64,000 bases of DNA, taken from Segatella copri (lineage in GTDB: Bacteria; Bacteroidota; Bacteroidia; Bacteroidales; Bacteroidaceae). Below are positions 25,180 through 33,808 of this stretch, in pieces. The position numbers were made by a program, and so were the translations under genes. Location of the stretch: the NCBI RefSeq assembly GCF_019249655.2, contig NZ_CP137557.1:1299001-1363000 (forward strand), given 5' to 3'. Position 1 is the stretch's first letter. Each line of letters begins with the position of its first letter. Under the pieces are notes generated by a model. The model did no database searches, was not told the origin of the DNA, and worked only from the letters and a program-made list of their open reading frames with translations.

Positions 25180-26940
25180 ATGACACATATAGCTAATCAT
25201 ATTGAGGCTAAAGATAAACAACTTATTGACATCTTGACCAATAATCGTTTCAAGATAGATGTTTTTCAACGAGAGTATCGGTGGAAACGTAACCATATAG
25301 AAGCTCTTATAAGTGATTTGTATTCCAACTTTATGGTTAATTACCATGATGGAGCTTCTTTGGAAGATGTAGAGGGATTCGATTATTATTATATGGGACC
25401 TATCGTTTTGTGCCAAGAAGGTACTAATGGAATGTCTATTATTGATGGTCAGCAACGATTGACTTCTTTAAGTTTGTTGCTTATCTATATGAGCCATTTT
25501 CAAAGTCAATTAATGCTCCTAGAAGAAGAACAGCATGACTTCGCAGATTATCTTTACGTGAAAAAGGGAGGTAGAAAGTCGCTTGTTCTTGATGTCCCAA
25601 CAAGAAATGAGGTTGTTGAACTTTTGATAGAAAAGGAAAAGACAGCCGATATATATGAGCAACTTCAACCTACGGATGAGTCTGTAGTCAACATTATTGA
25701 TAGGTATGATGATATTGTCTCCCTTTTTCCTGAGGAATTAAAAGAGGTAAAAGTCTTTCCTTTATTTGCAGAATGGTTGTTGCATAATGTCACATTAGTA
25801 GAGATAAAGGCCTTTTCTTTAGATAATGCTTATATCATATTTGAGACCATGAATGACAGGGGAATGAGTTTGAACCCAACAGAAATAGTCAAGGCTTTTT
25901 TGTTGTCTAAGATGGAAAATGAGGAGCAGGCTGAGGAGATGAATAATGCTTGGAAGGATAGAATGATGGAAATCAAGGCAGTAGCTGGTGACGAGGGCGA
26001 TATGATCTTTTTCCGAGCTTGGCTAAGAGCCAAGTATGCTACCACCAAGCGTTCAAAGACTGCAAATTCTGAAAATGAAGATTTTGAAAACATAGGAACG
26101 CAGTTCCACTCTTGGTTGAAAGGACATCTAAAGCAGTTGTATTTAAATAAACCGAAAGACTTTTATCTATTTGTCAAGTCAGACTTCGATTTCTTCTCAA
26201 AGCTATTCTTGACGATAGCAACTATGCGTCAGGATAAAGATTCTAATATAAACTTAGTCTCAAATTATTGTATTGCTGATTCTTTATATATCCCTTTACT
26301 AATGGCTTCTATATGTAAGGTGGATGAACCAGAAACGATAAAAGATAAGATTGAGCAAGTTAATTTGTTTGTAGATAGTTTTATTAATATACGAACGTTA
26401 TCTGCTCGTTCTGTAACCCAGAGTACGATTCGTGACACCATATACGACTTGGTAAAAGAGATACGGAATCTATCAACAGAAGAACTGGTGGAAGTATTGA
26501 AAACAAAATATAAGCCTTTGGATGAGTTTTATGACAATATGGTTTTAGGCAATTATTCACCAGCCTATATGCATTATTTTTTGGCAAGGATCAAGTTCAA
26601 TAATCAACCCGAACTCTCTTTTGAAAGTTTACTGCGTAGCAGAAAGCATGACTCGTATGTATTATATCAGATCATTCAAAATTCTGACTATGACAATAAT
26701 GAGACAAGAGATTACATAAGTAATCAGAGTAATTTAGTTTCTGTGGCCAATTATTGCTTGGTTAGAAGATATGATTTGGAGTCATTGAATTCTTTGCCAA
26801 AAGTGAAGAGGATAAAGCTTCTAGAGGAGAAAGGTTATATAGAAAAGATCGATAAGTATATTGGAAATGATGACCTGTACTTTTGGAAACTACGCAACGA
26901 TGACTTTATGAGTAAGATAAAAAGTATTTGGTTGGAATAA
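25180..26940 (+). CDS. DUF262 (GmrS-like) protein
   Basis: The protein has 586 residues; the ATG at 25180 is 2 bp after the preceding stop. DUF262 signatures are clear: VFQREYRWKRNHIEALISDL, IDGQQRLTSLSLLL (the DGQQR nucleotide-handling motif) and IFETMNDRGMSLNPTEIVKA. DUF262 proteins use a ParB-like NTPase/nicking fold. With DUF1524 they form GmrSD-type restriction enzymes that attack modified phage DNA. Here the C-terminal part (NQSNLVSVANYCL near 530) resembles the DUF1524 position, but the HNH histidines expected there are not apparent. The nuclease activity may be lost or supplied by the neighbouring HEPN protein. DUF262 identity is firm. Confidence 0.85.
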   Translation: MTHIANHIEAKDKQLIDILTNNRFKIDVFQREYRWKRNHIEALISDLYSNFMVNYHDGASLEDVEGFDYYYMGPIVLCQEGTNGMSIIDGQQRLTSLSLLLIYMSHFQSQLMLLEEEQHDFADYLYVKKGGRKSLVLDVPTRNEVVELLIEKEKTADIYEQLQPTDESVVNIIDRYDDIVSLFPEELKEVKVFPLFAEWLLHNVTLVEIKAFSLDNAYIIFETMNDRGMSLNPTEIVKAFLLSKMENEEQAEEMNNAWKDRMMEIKAVAGDEGDMIFFRAWLRAKYATTKRSKTANSENEDFENIGTQFHSWLKGHLKQLYLNKPKDFYLFVKSDFDFFSKLFLTIATMRQDKDSNINLVSNYCIADSLYIPLLMASICKVDEPETIKDKIEQVNLFVDSFINIRTLSARSVTQSTIRDTIYDLVKEIRNLSTEELVEVLKTKYKPLDEFYDNMVLGNYSPAYMHYFLARIKFNNQPELSFESLLRSRKHDSYVLYQIIQNSDYDNNETRDYISNQSNLVSVANYCLVRRYDLESLNSLPKVKRIKLLEEKGYIEKIDKYIGNDDLYFWKLRNDDFMSKIKSIWLE

Positions 26941-26957
26941 GTTAAAGTCTCTCTGTT

Positions 26958-27668
26958 ATGAGAAAAATGAATGAATATGAACGCCATGCGTATTTGTATT
27001 CAGCATGGACAGCGTTGCTTGTACCATGGTTGGTTACAATATGGGTTACGTGGAGTAGTATATTACCGAGCAAGATAGATACAATCCATATGATACAGAA
27101 AACATTGGGAATTGTTGCATCTAGCGCAGTGGTGTATGCTGCTCTAGGATTTTATATCCGAGAGTTATTTCGCAGTACCTCGAAAATGATATTTCAATTT
27201 CCGATGTTTAAGGAGGATGAGACAAGAATGCCAACTACAGAGCTTTTGTTGTGGAAGAATAAGTTGCTTTCACGTTCTCAGATAGAACAAGTCCACCATA
27301 AGCTGCAAGCACAATATGGTTATTTGATGCTAGATGAACAGCAAGAGTATGCTGATGAACTGGAAGCGAGAAGAAACATAGTTGGGGCTGTTGGTATAAT
27401 GAAAGAGGCAACGCGAGGAAACAAAATGTTACTTCAATGTAACTATAGATATGGCTATCAAAGAAATCTGCTAGGTGGACTTGTGTGGTCTTTTATGATA
27501 GTATTGCTTTTGCTAATTGCCAGTTATGTTTATAATTTGAAGTATATGGCTGGTTGTTGGCTAGCTTTGATATTAGTTCTCATTCAAGGAGTTGTTGCTT
27601 TCTTTTTTATGAAGTATGCTGCAAGAAATTATGCAAGGACTTTAATAATAACTTTTATTTCTAAATAA
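26958..27668 (+). CDS. Four-TM membrane protein of the defence-like operon
   Basis: The protein has 236 residues. Two N-terminal membrane helices (about 13-35 and 46-68) and two C-terminal ones (about 180-200 and 203-223) flank a charged helical middle (LLSRSQIEQVHHKLQAQYG; EQQEYADELEARRN). This topology resembles membrane effectors associated with nucleotide-signalling defence systems, but no family signature was recognised. The gene lies between the DUF262 and MBL genes with 17 and 9 bp spacers, so it is part of one transcription unit. A pore-forming or membrane-perturbing role is speculative. Confidence 0.55.
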   Translation: MRKMNEYERHAYLYSAWTALLVPWLVTIWVTWSSILPSKIDTIHMIQKTLGIVASSAVVYAALGFYIRELFRSTSKMIFQFPMFKEDETRMPTTELLLWKNKLLSRSQIEQVHHKLQAQYGYLMLDEQQEYADELEARRNIVGAVGIMKEATRGNKMLLQCNYRYGYQRNLLGGLVWSFMIVLLLLIASYVYNLKYMAGCWLALILVLIQGVVAFFFMKYAARNYARTLIITFISK

Positions 27669-27677
27669 GAGGTGCTT

Positions 27678-28676
27678 ATGGAATATTATGTACATATTTT
27701 GAGTGTAGGCGATGCTGATGCAATTGTGATAAACTACCTGGATGATAATACTCGATGGTGGACAATTGTTATAGATGCGGGTAACGTAGGAGATGGAGAA
27801 GAAGTCAAGCGCTACATAAAACATATAGAGAATGGCTGTTTCATTATTGATTATGCTGTATGTACTCATCCTGACAAAGATCATAAGGGCGGATTTTTTG
27901 ACTTATATAATGATGCGACTGTTGTAATATCAAATTTTGTTTTTGCAAATCCAGAGAGTATCCTTTCTTGTGATTGGCGCAGATTGAATTACCAAACAGG
28001 ACTACTTGCTCAAAAAGGCAAAGAGACTTATAATCATCCAACAGACAGTAGTAAAAATCTGATAGATATCATTCGAAGAAGTAACTCTCAGATTTATCAG
28101 TGGTCTTATAATATGGATTTTGTTGGCGTTCCTTTGAAAATTGTTGGTCCTGAGGATCATTTTTTGCAAGATTCCATTTATGAGATGGCTTTGGACTTTG
28201 CTGAAATAACAGACGAGGCAGATGCTGAATTATATAATGAAGATGAGATTCTGACAGATAAAGAGGTAAAAAGTGTCATGGATACAGAGAAAGAAACTTC
28301 TGCAACCAATAAGGCTAGTTTAATATTGCTGTTTCATCCAGGAAACCAAAAGTTCCTTTTGGCTGGTGATGCTTGTGCTAAAAGTTTGCATGATGTTGTT
28401 GATAATCTAGGTGATGAAGTTAAATACGGCATATTAAAAGTCCCTCATCATGGCAGTAAGCACAATCTTACTACAGATGTGATAGATTTATTGGCTCCGA
28501 CTAGCGCTACAATCAGTTGTAAGGGAAGTAAGAAACATCCTAATAGTGGAGTTGTTTATTGGCTCAGTAAATATTGTAATGTATATTCTACTGCGAAATC
28601 CGGAACTTTAACATATCAAAGTATGCCTGTTAAACATCCGGCAGAACCCCTTAAAAAGAAGCAGAGCATACAGTAA
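27678..28676 (+). CDS. Metallo-beta-lactamase-fold hydrolase (ComEC C-terminal type)
   Basis: The protein has 332 residues from ATG 27678 (AAGAGG 7 bp upstream; GTG 27672 is an alternative). MBL-fold metal motif THPDKDHKGG gives His 64, Asp 66, Asp 68 and His 69, a variant of HxHxDH in which the second His is Asp, as in ComEC/Rec2-like hydrolases. Later ligands fit LLAGDACAKS and VPHHGSKHNLT. Family members cleave phosphodiester bonds in nucleic acids or nucleotides. It is the last gene of the HEPN-DUF262-4TM operon. Possible roles are a nuclease effector or degradation of a signalling nucleotide. Confidence 0.8.
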   Translation: MEYYVHILSVGDADAIVINYLDDNTRWWTIVIDAGNVGDGEEVKRYIKHIENGCFIIDYAVCTHPDKDHKGGFFDLYNDATVVISNFVFANPESILSCDWRRLNYQTGLLAQKGKETYNHPTDSSKNLIDIIRRSNSQIYQWSYNMDFVGVPLKIVGPEDHFLQDSIYEMALDFAEITDEADAELYNEDEILTDKEVKSVMDTEKETSATNKASLILLFHPGNQKFLLAGDACAKSLHDVVDNLGDEVKYGILKVPHHGSKHNLTTDVIDLLAPTSATISCKGSKKHPNSGVVYWLSKYCNVYSTAKSGTLTYQSMPVKHPAEPLKKKQSIQ

Positions 28677-28717
28677 ATAAGATTACTTACGAGCTTTATA
28701 ATTGAAGAGGAAGCGTT

Positions 28718-28987
28718 ATGATAGCAAAAGAATATTGTATAGCCTTTTGTGATGGCTACTTCTACGCCCAATTAGGCGAGAAACTTACCAATGGTAAAGT
28801 GACAGAACGTACACTGGACTTAGCTAAGGAAACGGCTCAGACATGTATGGAGCAACAGATTGCCTATTCTAGTTTTGATGAAAAGCAAAAGCAGTTGATG
28901 AAAGAAAACTTTCATGAATGGGCAGATACAGTGATGCAAGGTTTTAAAAAACGTTTGCGTGAGAGCGGCAGATTGATAGAATCTTGA
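28718..28987 (+). CDS. Small helical protein, paralogue of 29364 gene
   Basis: The protein has 89 residues (ATG preceded by GAGGAAG). It is alpha-helical and acidic. It shares with the product of 29364-29630 the pattern 'GY-hA-h-ehL-GKV', 'C-(4)-I', and the C-terminal 'W-A-D-x5-G-h-K-x-RL-ESG+L'. No known family was recognised. The two copies are separated only by a palindromic repeat (copy C), so this is a local duplication split by, or mediated by, the repeat. Confidence 0.55.
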   Translation: MIAKEYCIAFCDGYFYAQLGEKLTNGKVTERTLDLAKETAQTCMEQQIAYSSFDEKQKQLMKENFHEWADTVMQGFKKRLRESGRLIES

Positions 28988-28999
28988 AGATGCGCTAGC

Positions 29000-29330
29000 C
29001 GACAAACAATCGCAACTCTGTTGCGTAGGCACTCATCGGCAGCCCTTTAGGGCACAGGCTCCGCTGACGATACCAAAACTCTGGCGGCGCTATAGCAGAG
29101 CCAGCTACATCCTTTCCCTTAATAAGGGAAAGGCTTGGTTTAGGATTAAGGACCCTCCCGCAGGGGAGGGACAGGTGGGGCATTTATAGCACTGTAGGGC
29201 GGTTACATCCTCTCGACCCTGAGGGAAGAGAGGCTTGGCGAGAAAGGTGGAGCTCTCCTTGCAGGAGAGACGGAGAGGTAGAAAAAACTCCTTCTTTAAT
29301 GGTAAAGAAGGACGGGATGATTTTGAACAA
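29000..29330 (+). repeat. Modular palindromic repeat, copy C (variant)
   Basis: Several hairpin modules lie in series: CCTTTCCCTTAATAAGGGAAAGG, CCCTCCCGCAGGGGAGGG, CTCTCCTTGCAGGAGAG and a CCTTCTTTAATGGTAAAGAAGG end followed by GACGGGATGATTTTG. The core segment is diverged (TGGCGGCGCTATAGCAGAGCC in place of the usual hairpin). It fills the gap between the two small paralogues. Confidence 0.75.
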
Positions 29331-29363
29331 AGTAATGAAGGTTTCATAAAAATATAGATTCTT

Positions 29364-29630
29364 ATGTTAGAAATCAAAGATTTAGCTTTATCTTACCTCG
29401 AGGGTTATATCCATGCGAAGGTAACAGAGCATTTGCTTCAAGGTAAAGTTCTCAGTTCTGATCTTGATAAAATCAAGGAGATAGCTGTAGAATGTATGAA
29501 AGACTATATTATTCAGTTGAATCTCACTGATGCTGATAAGGAGGAGTTGAAGCAAAATCATGAGCGGTGGGCAGATATGGCTTTGAAAGGTATAAAACTG
29601 CGATTATATGAATCCGGTAAGCTCAAATAA
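29364..29630 (+). CDS. Small helical protein, paralogue of 28718 gene
   Basis: The protein has 88 residues with the same layout as the gene at 28718 (SYLEGYIHAKVTEHLLQGKV; WADMALKGIKLRLYESGKL). Amino-acid identity is moderate, so the duplication is not recent. Function unknown; no membrane segment. In 29631-29834 there is only a 23-codon frame at 29660 and a palindrome at 29795. Confidence 0.55.
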   Translation: MLEIKDLALSYLEGYIHAKVTEHLLQGKVLSSDLDKIKEIAVECMKDYIIQLNLTDADKEELKQNHERWADMALKGIKLRLYESGKLK

Positions 29631-29794
29631 GTGCCGTCAAGTCATTCAACAGCATTAGTATGTTGAATCAGCTAAAGGATCATTTGATAGAGTTCTTTCA
29701 TTTACCAGAGGTTGAGGATGATACAATTTAGGAGGATGATAGAAATGTGTTTATAGAATCAATAGAAAAAGTATTAGCAACATATTTAATAATC

Positions 29795-29811
29795 GTCCCT
29801 TTTAAAGGGAC
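29795..29811. repeat. Perfect palindrome before the cytidylyltransferase gene
   Basis: GTCCCTTTTAAAGGGAC is a near-uninterrupted palindrome 24 bp upstream of the gene at 29835. No U-run follows, so it may be an operator rather than a terminator. Confidence 0.35.
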
Positions 29812-29834
29812 CCTAGTGAAAATATAGTATTATT

Positions 29835-30560
29835 ATGAATATAGCATTATTAACAGCAGCGGGTTCTGGTTCTCGTATGGGACAGGATATTCCGAAACAA
29901 TTTATGAATATTGATGATTGTCCTGTCATCATATACACTATGCAGGCTTTTCAGCATCATCCGCAAATAGATGCCATCGCCGTTATATGTTTGCAGGGTT
30001 GGGAAGTTGTATTGAAGGCTTATGCCAGCCAATATGGTATAACTAAACTTGAATACATTTTCCCAGGAGGTGATAGTAATTTCCATTCTATACGTAATGG
30101 ATTGCTTGGCTTGCAAAAATGTGGTATTTCTGATGATGATATAATCGTTATCCAAGATGGCGTTAGACCTTTGGTATCAGAGGACATTATTTCAAGAAAT
30201 ATTGAGACTTGTAAGAAATATGGTTATGCTGTGACAGGCCTTTTATGTAAAGAGGTTATCATGGAATATCATGCAGATGAAAATAATCTCAGCTATTTGC
30301 CGATACCTCGTGAACGATTAGTAAGAACACAGACTCCACACACTTATAAATTGGGAACGATTCTGAAAGCTCAACAGACAGCAATTGACAATAAATTGGA
30401 AGATACAGCTGCATCATGTCAGTTGGTGGCCCAAATAGGTATCAATAACCAACATTTAGTTTTAGGTTCTGAGAAAAATGGACTGAAACTTACCAATGTA
30501 GAGGATATAGAGCTATTTAAAGCTCTAAAACATGTATCAAAAGCGCCATGGTTGAAATGA
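29835..30560 (+). CDS. IspD/TarI-like cytidylyltransferase
   Basis: The protein has 241 residues. The nucleotidyltransferase start LLTAAGSGSRMGQDIPKQF, then VIQDGVRPLVSEDII and RTQTPHTYKLGTIL are typical of the IspD/TarI family. IspD makes CDP-methylerythritol; TarI makes CDP-ribitol. Its location in a polysaccharide locus with two TarB/F-like transferases favours a CDP-polyol role over isoprenoid synthesis. It overlaps the following epimerase gene by 4 bp. A TarJ-type reductase, the usual TarI partner, is not present; the partner here is an NDP-sugar epimerase-like enzyme, so the substrate is open. Confidence 0.8.
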   Translation: MNIALLTAAGSGSRMGQDIPKQFMNIDDCPVIIYTMQAFQHHPQIDAIAVICLQGWEVVLKAYASQYGITKLEYIFPGGDSNFHSIRNGLLGLQKCGISDDDIIVIQDGVRPLVSEDIISRNIETCKKYGYAVTGLLCKEVIMEYHADENNLSYLPIPRERLVRTQTPHTYKLGTILKAQQTAIDNKLEDTAASCQLVAQIGINNQHLVLGSEKNGLKLTNVEDIELFKALKHVSKAPWLK

Positions 30561-31540
30561 TGAAGAACTACGATTATATACCATTCGAGAAACTCAATGG
30601 TAAGAACATTCTGATAACAGGTGCTTGTGGCTTGATAGGTAGTGCCATTATTGATTTCCTCATTGAAAACAATGTGGAATGCAATATTTATGCAATGGCC
30701 CGCAATCGAAACAATGCCCAAAAATGCTTTGCTAAGTATTTGGATAATCCTCTTTTACATATTGTTGAAGGAGATGTAAATGCTCCGATAAAAGAAAACA
30801 TAGTTTTCCATTATATAATTAATGCAGCCAGTAATGCAAATCCTAATGCTTACGCTTTGGATCCAGTAGGAACCATGTGGACAAATATTAATGGTACCAA
30901 GAATCTTCTTGATTATGGTAGGGAGCATAGTTTGGAACGTTTTCTGTATGTTTCTTCTGGTGAAGTATATGGAAATGGTGATGTGGATAATTGGAAAGAA
31001 TCGGATAGTGGATATGTGGATTGCATGACTTTGCGCTCTTGCTATCCAACTTCCAAACGTGCAGCTGAAACGTTATGTGTAGCTTATAGCCACCAATATA
31101 ACATTGAGGCTGTTGTGGCTCGCCCATGTCATACGTTTGGGCCACATTTTACGGATAAAGATACTCGTGCTTATGCTCAGTTTGTTCGCAATGCCAGGAA
31201 TCATGAGGATATTGTATTAAAAAGCAGAGGAGAACAATACCGTTCTTGGCTTTATGTGAAGGATTGCGCATCAGCGATATTGACAATTTTGTTGAAAGGT
31301 TTAAATGAAGAGGCTTATAATGTAGCTGATGTTAATTCGTGTGTCACGATTCGTGAATTGGCAGAGATGATAGCACATATAGGCGGAAGTAAGGTTGTCT
31401 TTGATTTGCCATCTGAAGTTGAAAGACAAGGATTCTCTGTAATTCGTAAGGCCGTGTTTGATACAAGCAAGCTTGAAGCCTTGGAATGGATTCCGCAATA
31501 TAAACTGCAAGAAGCACTAGTTGAAACCATAAAAGGATAA
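30557..31540 (+). CDS. NAD-dependent epimerase/dehydratase (extended SDR)
   Basis: The protein has 327 residues from ATG 30557, which overlaps the upstream stop (ATGA); an in-frame ATG at 30548 is possible. A Rossmann start NILITGACGLIGSAIIDFL (GxxGxxG), the active-site strand FLYVSSGEVYGNGD with catalytic Ser/Thr, and YPTSKRAAE (Tyr-x3-Lys) are seen. FGPHFTDKDTRAYAQFV and YNVADVNSCVTIREL are typical of GalE/UXS-like enzymes. It probably makes a nucleotide sugar for the polymer. Coupled to the cytidylyltransferase gene, it may act on a CDP-linked substrate, but that is inference. Confidence 0.8.
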   Translation: MMKNYDYIPFEKLNGKNILITGACGLIGSAIIDFLIENNVECNIYAMARNRNNAQKCFAKYLDNPLLHIVEGDVNAPIKENIVFHYIINAASNANPNAYALDPVGTMWTNINGTKNLLDYGREHSLERFLYVSSGEVYGNGDVDNWKESDSGYVDCMTLRSCYPTSKRAAETLCVAYSHQYNIEAVVARPCHTFGPHFTDKDTRAYAQFVRNARNHEDIVLKSRGEQYRSWLYVKDCASAILTILLKGLNEEAYNVADVNSCVTIRELAEMIAHIGGSKVVFDLPSEVERQGFSVIRKAVFDTSKLEALEWIPQYKLQEALVETIKG

Positions 31541-31542
31541 GT

Positions 31543-32361
31543 ATGTTAGGAAAAATCAAAAGAATCATAGACTTCTTTTCTACAGTCAATATGATCAAGA
31601 CTGTTTATTTGAATTTTAAGGTCTTTCCTATAAGCATAGCTAAGGAACTTCCTGTCTATGTTGGAAAGAAAGTAGATATAAACGAAATTCATAAAGGGAG
31701 TATTGAATTTCAAAAGGGTGTGGAGATAAGGAAAGGAATGGTAAGTCTTGGCATTTGCCTACATCCTATGATTTCCAATAAAGGTCTTACAACCCTATTG
31801 CGTATTACCCAATATGGTAAGCTAATCTTGGGTGCTGACATTAAGATATATTCTGGGTGCTCAATCATTGTAACTTATGAGGGAGTGCTCAATATTGGCA
31901 ACGACTTCTTGATGAACCAAAAGAGTAGACTGTATTGCGCAAATTCTGTCAATATTGAGAATCACGTTCGTATAGGATGGGAGACCCAAATATATGACTC
32001 TAATTTTCATTTTACCTACGATGGTGTTAATAATTTAATAGGCAATGCACTTGGCTCTGTACGTTTGGGAAACAATGTCTGGATAGGCAATCGTTGCACT
32101 ATAGCCAAAGGGGCCTTGTTGCCAGACTATACCATAATCGGAAGCAATTCCCTCGTTTCAAAGAAACTTGAAAATGATTTCGAGGGAGGAATTTGGGTCG
32201 GTATGCCTGTCCGTTTGAAGAGAGAAGGATTTTATCGAATATTAGACAACAAAATACAAGCCGAACTATTTTCATATTTTCAGAAAGAAGGAGCGCATAA
32301 GAAATTTCGGAGTATTTCGCTTTCTGATGAGGATTTGAAAAAGTGCTTGAATCACATATAA
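31543..32361 (+). CDS. Hexapeptide-repeat acyltransferase
   Basis: The protein has 272 residues. Left-handed beta-helix repeats span about 75-215 (VLNIGNDFLMNQKSRLYC, VNIENHVRIGWETQIYDS, GSVRLGNNVWIGNRCTIAKG, ALLPDYTIIGSNSLVSK), with the active-site histidine probably in SNFHFTYDG. Such enzymes O- or N-acetylate sugars using acetyl-CoA. It starts 2 bp after the epimerase gene and ends 3 bp before the flippase gene, so it is part of the main polysaccharide operon. The acceptor is unknown. Confidence 0.75.
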   Translation: MLGKIKRIIDFFSTVNMIKTVYLNFKVFPISIAKELPVYVGKKVDINEIHKGSIEFQKGVEIRKGMVSLGICLHPMISNKGLTTLLRITQYGKLILGADIKIYSGCSIIVTYEGVLNIGNDFLMNQKSRLYCANSVNIENHVRIGWETQIYDSNFHFTYDGVNNLIGNALGSVRLGNNVWIGNRCTIAKGALLPDYTIIGSNSLVSKKLENDFEGGIWVGMPVRLKREGFYRILDNKIQAELFSYFQKEGAHKKFRSISLSDEDLKKCLNHI

Positions 32362-32364
32362 TTT

Positions 32365-33801
32365 ATGTCACAAAATAACACAAAAAAGAAATCAGTCAAA
32401 GGAACCATTTGGAGTTTTGTAGACAACTTTATGACAATAGGTTGCTCTTTTGTCATAGGTGTTGTATTAGCAAGACTTCTTTCACCATCCGATTATGGTA
32501 CAGTCGGAGTATTAAGTATATTTCTGTCACTTGCTAACGTCTTTGTAGATTGTGGATTTGGAACAGCAATCATCAGAAAAAAAGAAAGGACGCAAGAGGA
32601 TATGTCAACCGCATTCTACTTTAATGTAGGATTAGGAGTATTTGTATATCTTGTATTGTTCCTTGTATCACCATTAGTGGCAGACTTTTTTAGGATGCCA
32701 ATCTTGAAAATCTTGCTTAGGGTACTGGCTTTGTGCGTGTTCTTTAATTCTTTGTCAATAGTTCAAACAGCTCAGTTCACTGCGAACTTAAAGATAAAGA
32801 CGATAGCTACAGTAAATGTTTGTACACAGATACCAATGGGACTTGTTGGTATTTATTTTGCCTACAAAGGATTTGGAGTATGGACTTTAGTTATTCAGCA
32901 AGTGGGAAGTTCGTTTTTTAAGACATTATTACTATGGGTACTTTCCAAATGGAGACCATCGTTAGTGTTTAACAAGGAGTCTTTTCATTACCTTTTCAAT
33001 TTCGGTTGGAAATTGTTAAGTGCCAATTTGATAGGAGCGTTTTTCAATGAAATTTACTCTTTTTTCATAGGCCGTTTCTTGGGCGCAAGCAAGTTGGGCT
33101 TTTATTCGAAAGCGAATAATTTAGCCACGCAGCCAAGAAGTATCTTGACAAATGTCATTAACAGAGTGGTTCTTCCTATCATGGTGGAAACGCAAGGAGA
33201 TACAGACAAGGTGCGTTCCGTTTATTCACGGCTCATTCAAATGGTTTGTTTTGTGGTTTTCCCAGTGTATTTTCTTTTGATAGCAGTCGCTCGGCCTTTA
33301 ATTCTCATCCTTTGGACATCCAAGTGGGAGGCTACAATAACGTTATTCATGATTTGCTGCGCAGGTTTTTGTTGGGGACCAATAAGCCAATTGAACTTTA
33401 GTCTCCTTCAATTGTTGAATCGTACAGACTTGACCCTAAAGTTGGAGTTTTTCAAAAAGCCAATCTGTCTGATGTTGCTTTTATGCGGTGCTCCGTTTGG
33501 CTTAACAGGTGTAGTTGTCAGTTGTAGTGTTTATAACGTTGTAGCGGCTATTGTAAATATGTATCCTACCAAAAGTCTTCTTGACTATGGTTATTGGCTT
33601 CAATTTAAGGATATTTTGAAATATTTAGGTATTGCAGTATGCGCTTTTGGTGTTGCTTACATCAGCTGTTGCTTAATAGATAATAATATTTTATCATTAT
33701 TGATAGGAACAATTGTGTATGCAGCTATTTATCTGCCTATTTGTTATGTGTGCAAGCTGGCTGCTTTTAATGATTTCAAAAACATTATTTTAAAGAAATG
33801 A
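32365..33801 (+). CDS. Wzx-type lipid-linked oligosaccharide flippase
   Basis: The protein has 478 residues and about 12-14 membrane helices. The N-terminus KGTIWSFVDNFMTIGCSFVI and the following ARLLSPSDYGTVGVLSIFL are the standard Wzx/MATE polysaccharide-exporter start, and FGFYSKANN-type loops follow (KLGFYSKANNLATQPRSIL). It flips undecaprenyl-linked repeat units across the inner membrane for Wzy polymerisation. It lies among acyltransferase, glycerophosphotransferase and polymerase genes, as expected for a Wzx/Wzy-dependent locus. Confidence 0.88.
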   Translation: MSQNNTKKKSVKGTIWSFVDNFMTIGCSFVIGVVLARLLSPSDYGTVGVLSIFLSLANVFVDCGFGTAIIRKKERTQEDMSTAFYFNVGLGVFVYLVLFLVSPLVADFFRMPILKILLRVLALCVFFNSLSIVQTAQFTANLKIKTIATVNVCTQIPMGLVGIYFAYKGFGVWTLVIQQVGSSFFKTLLLWVLSKWRPSLVFNKESFHYLFNFGWKLLSANLIGAFFNEIYSFFIGRFLGASKLGFYSKANNLATQPRSILTNVINRVVLPIMVETQGDTDKVRSVYSRLIQMVCFVVFPVYFLLIAVARPLILILWTSKWEATITLFMICCAGFCWGPISQLNFSLLQLLNRTDLTLKLEFFKKPICLMLLLCGAPFGLTGVVVSCSVYNVVAAIVNMYPTKSLLDYGYWLQFKDILKYLGIAVCAFGVAYISCCLIDNNILSLLIGTIVYAAIYLPICYVCKLAAFNDFKNIILKK

Positions 33802-33808
33802 GAAAAAG

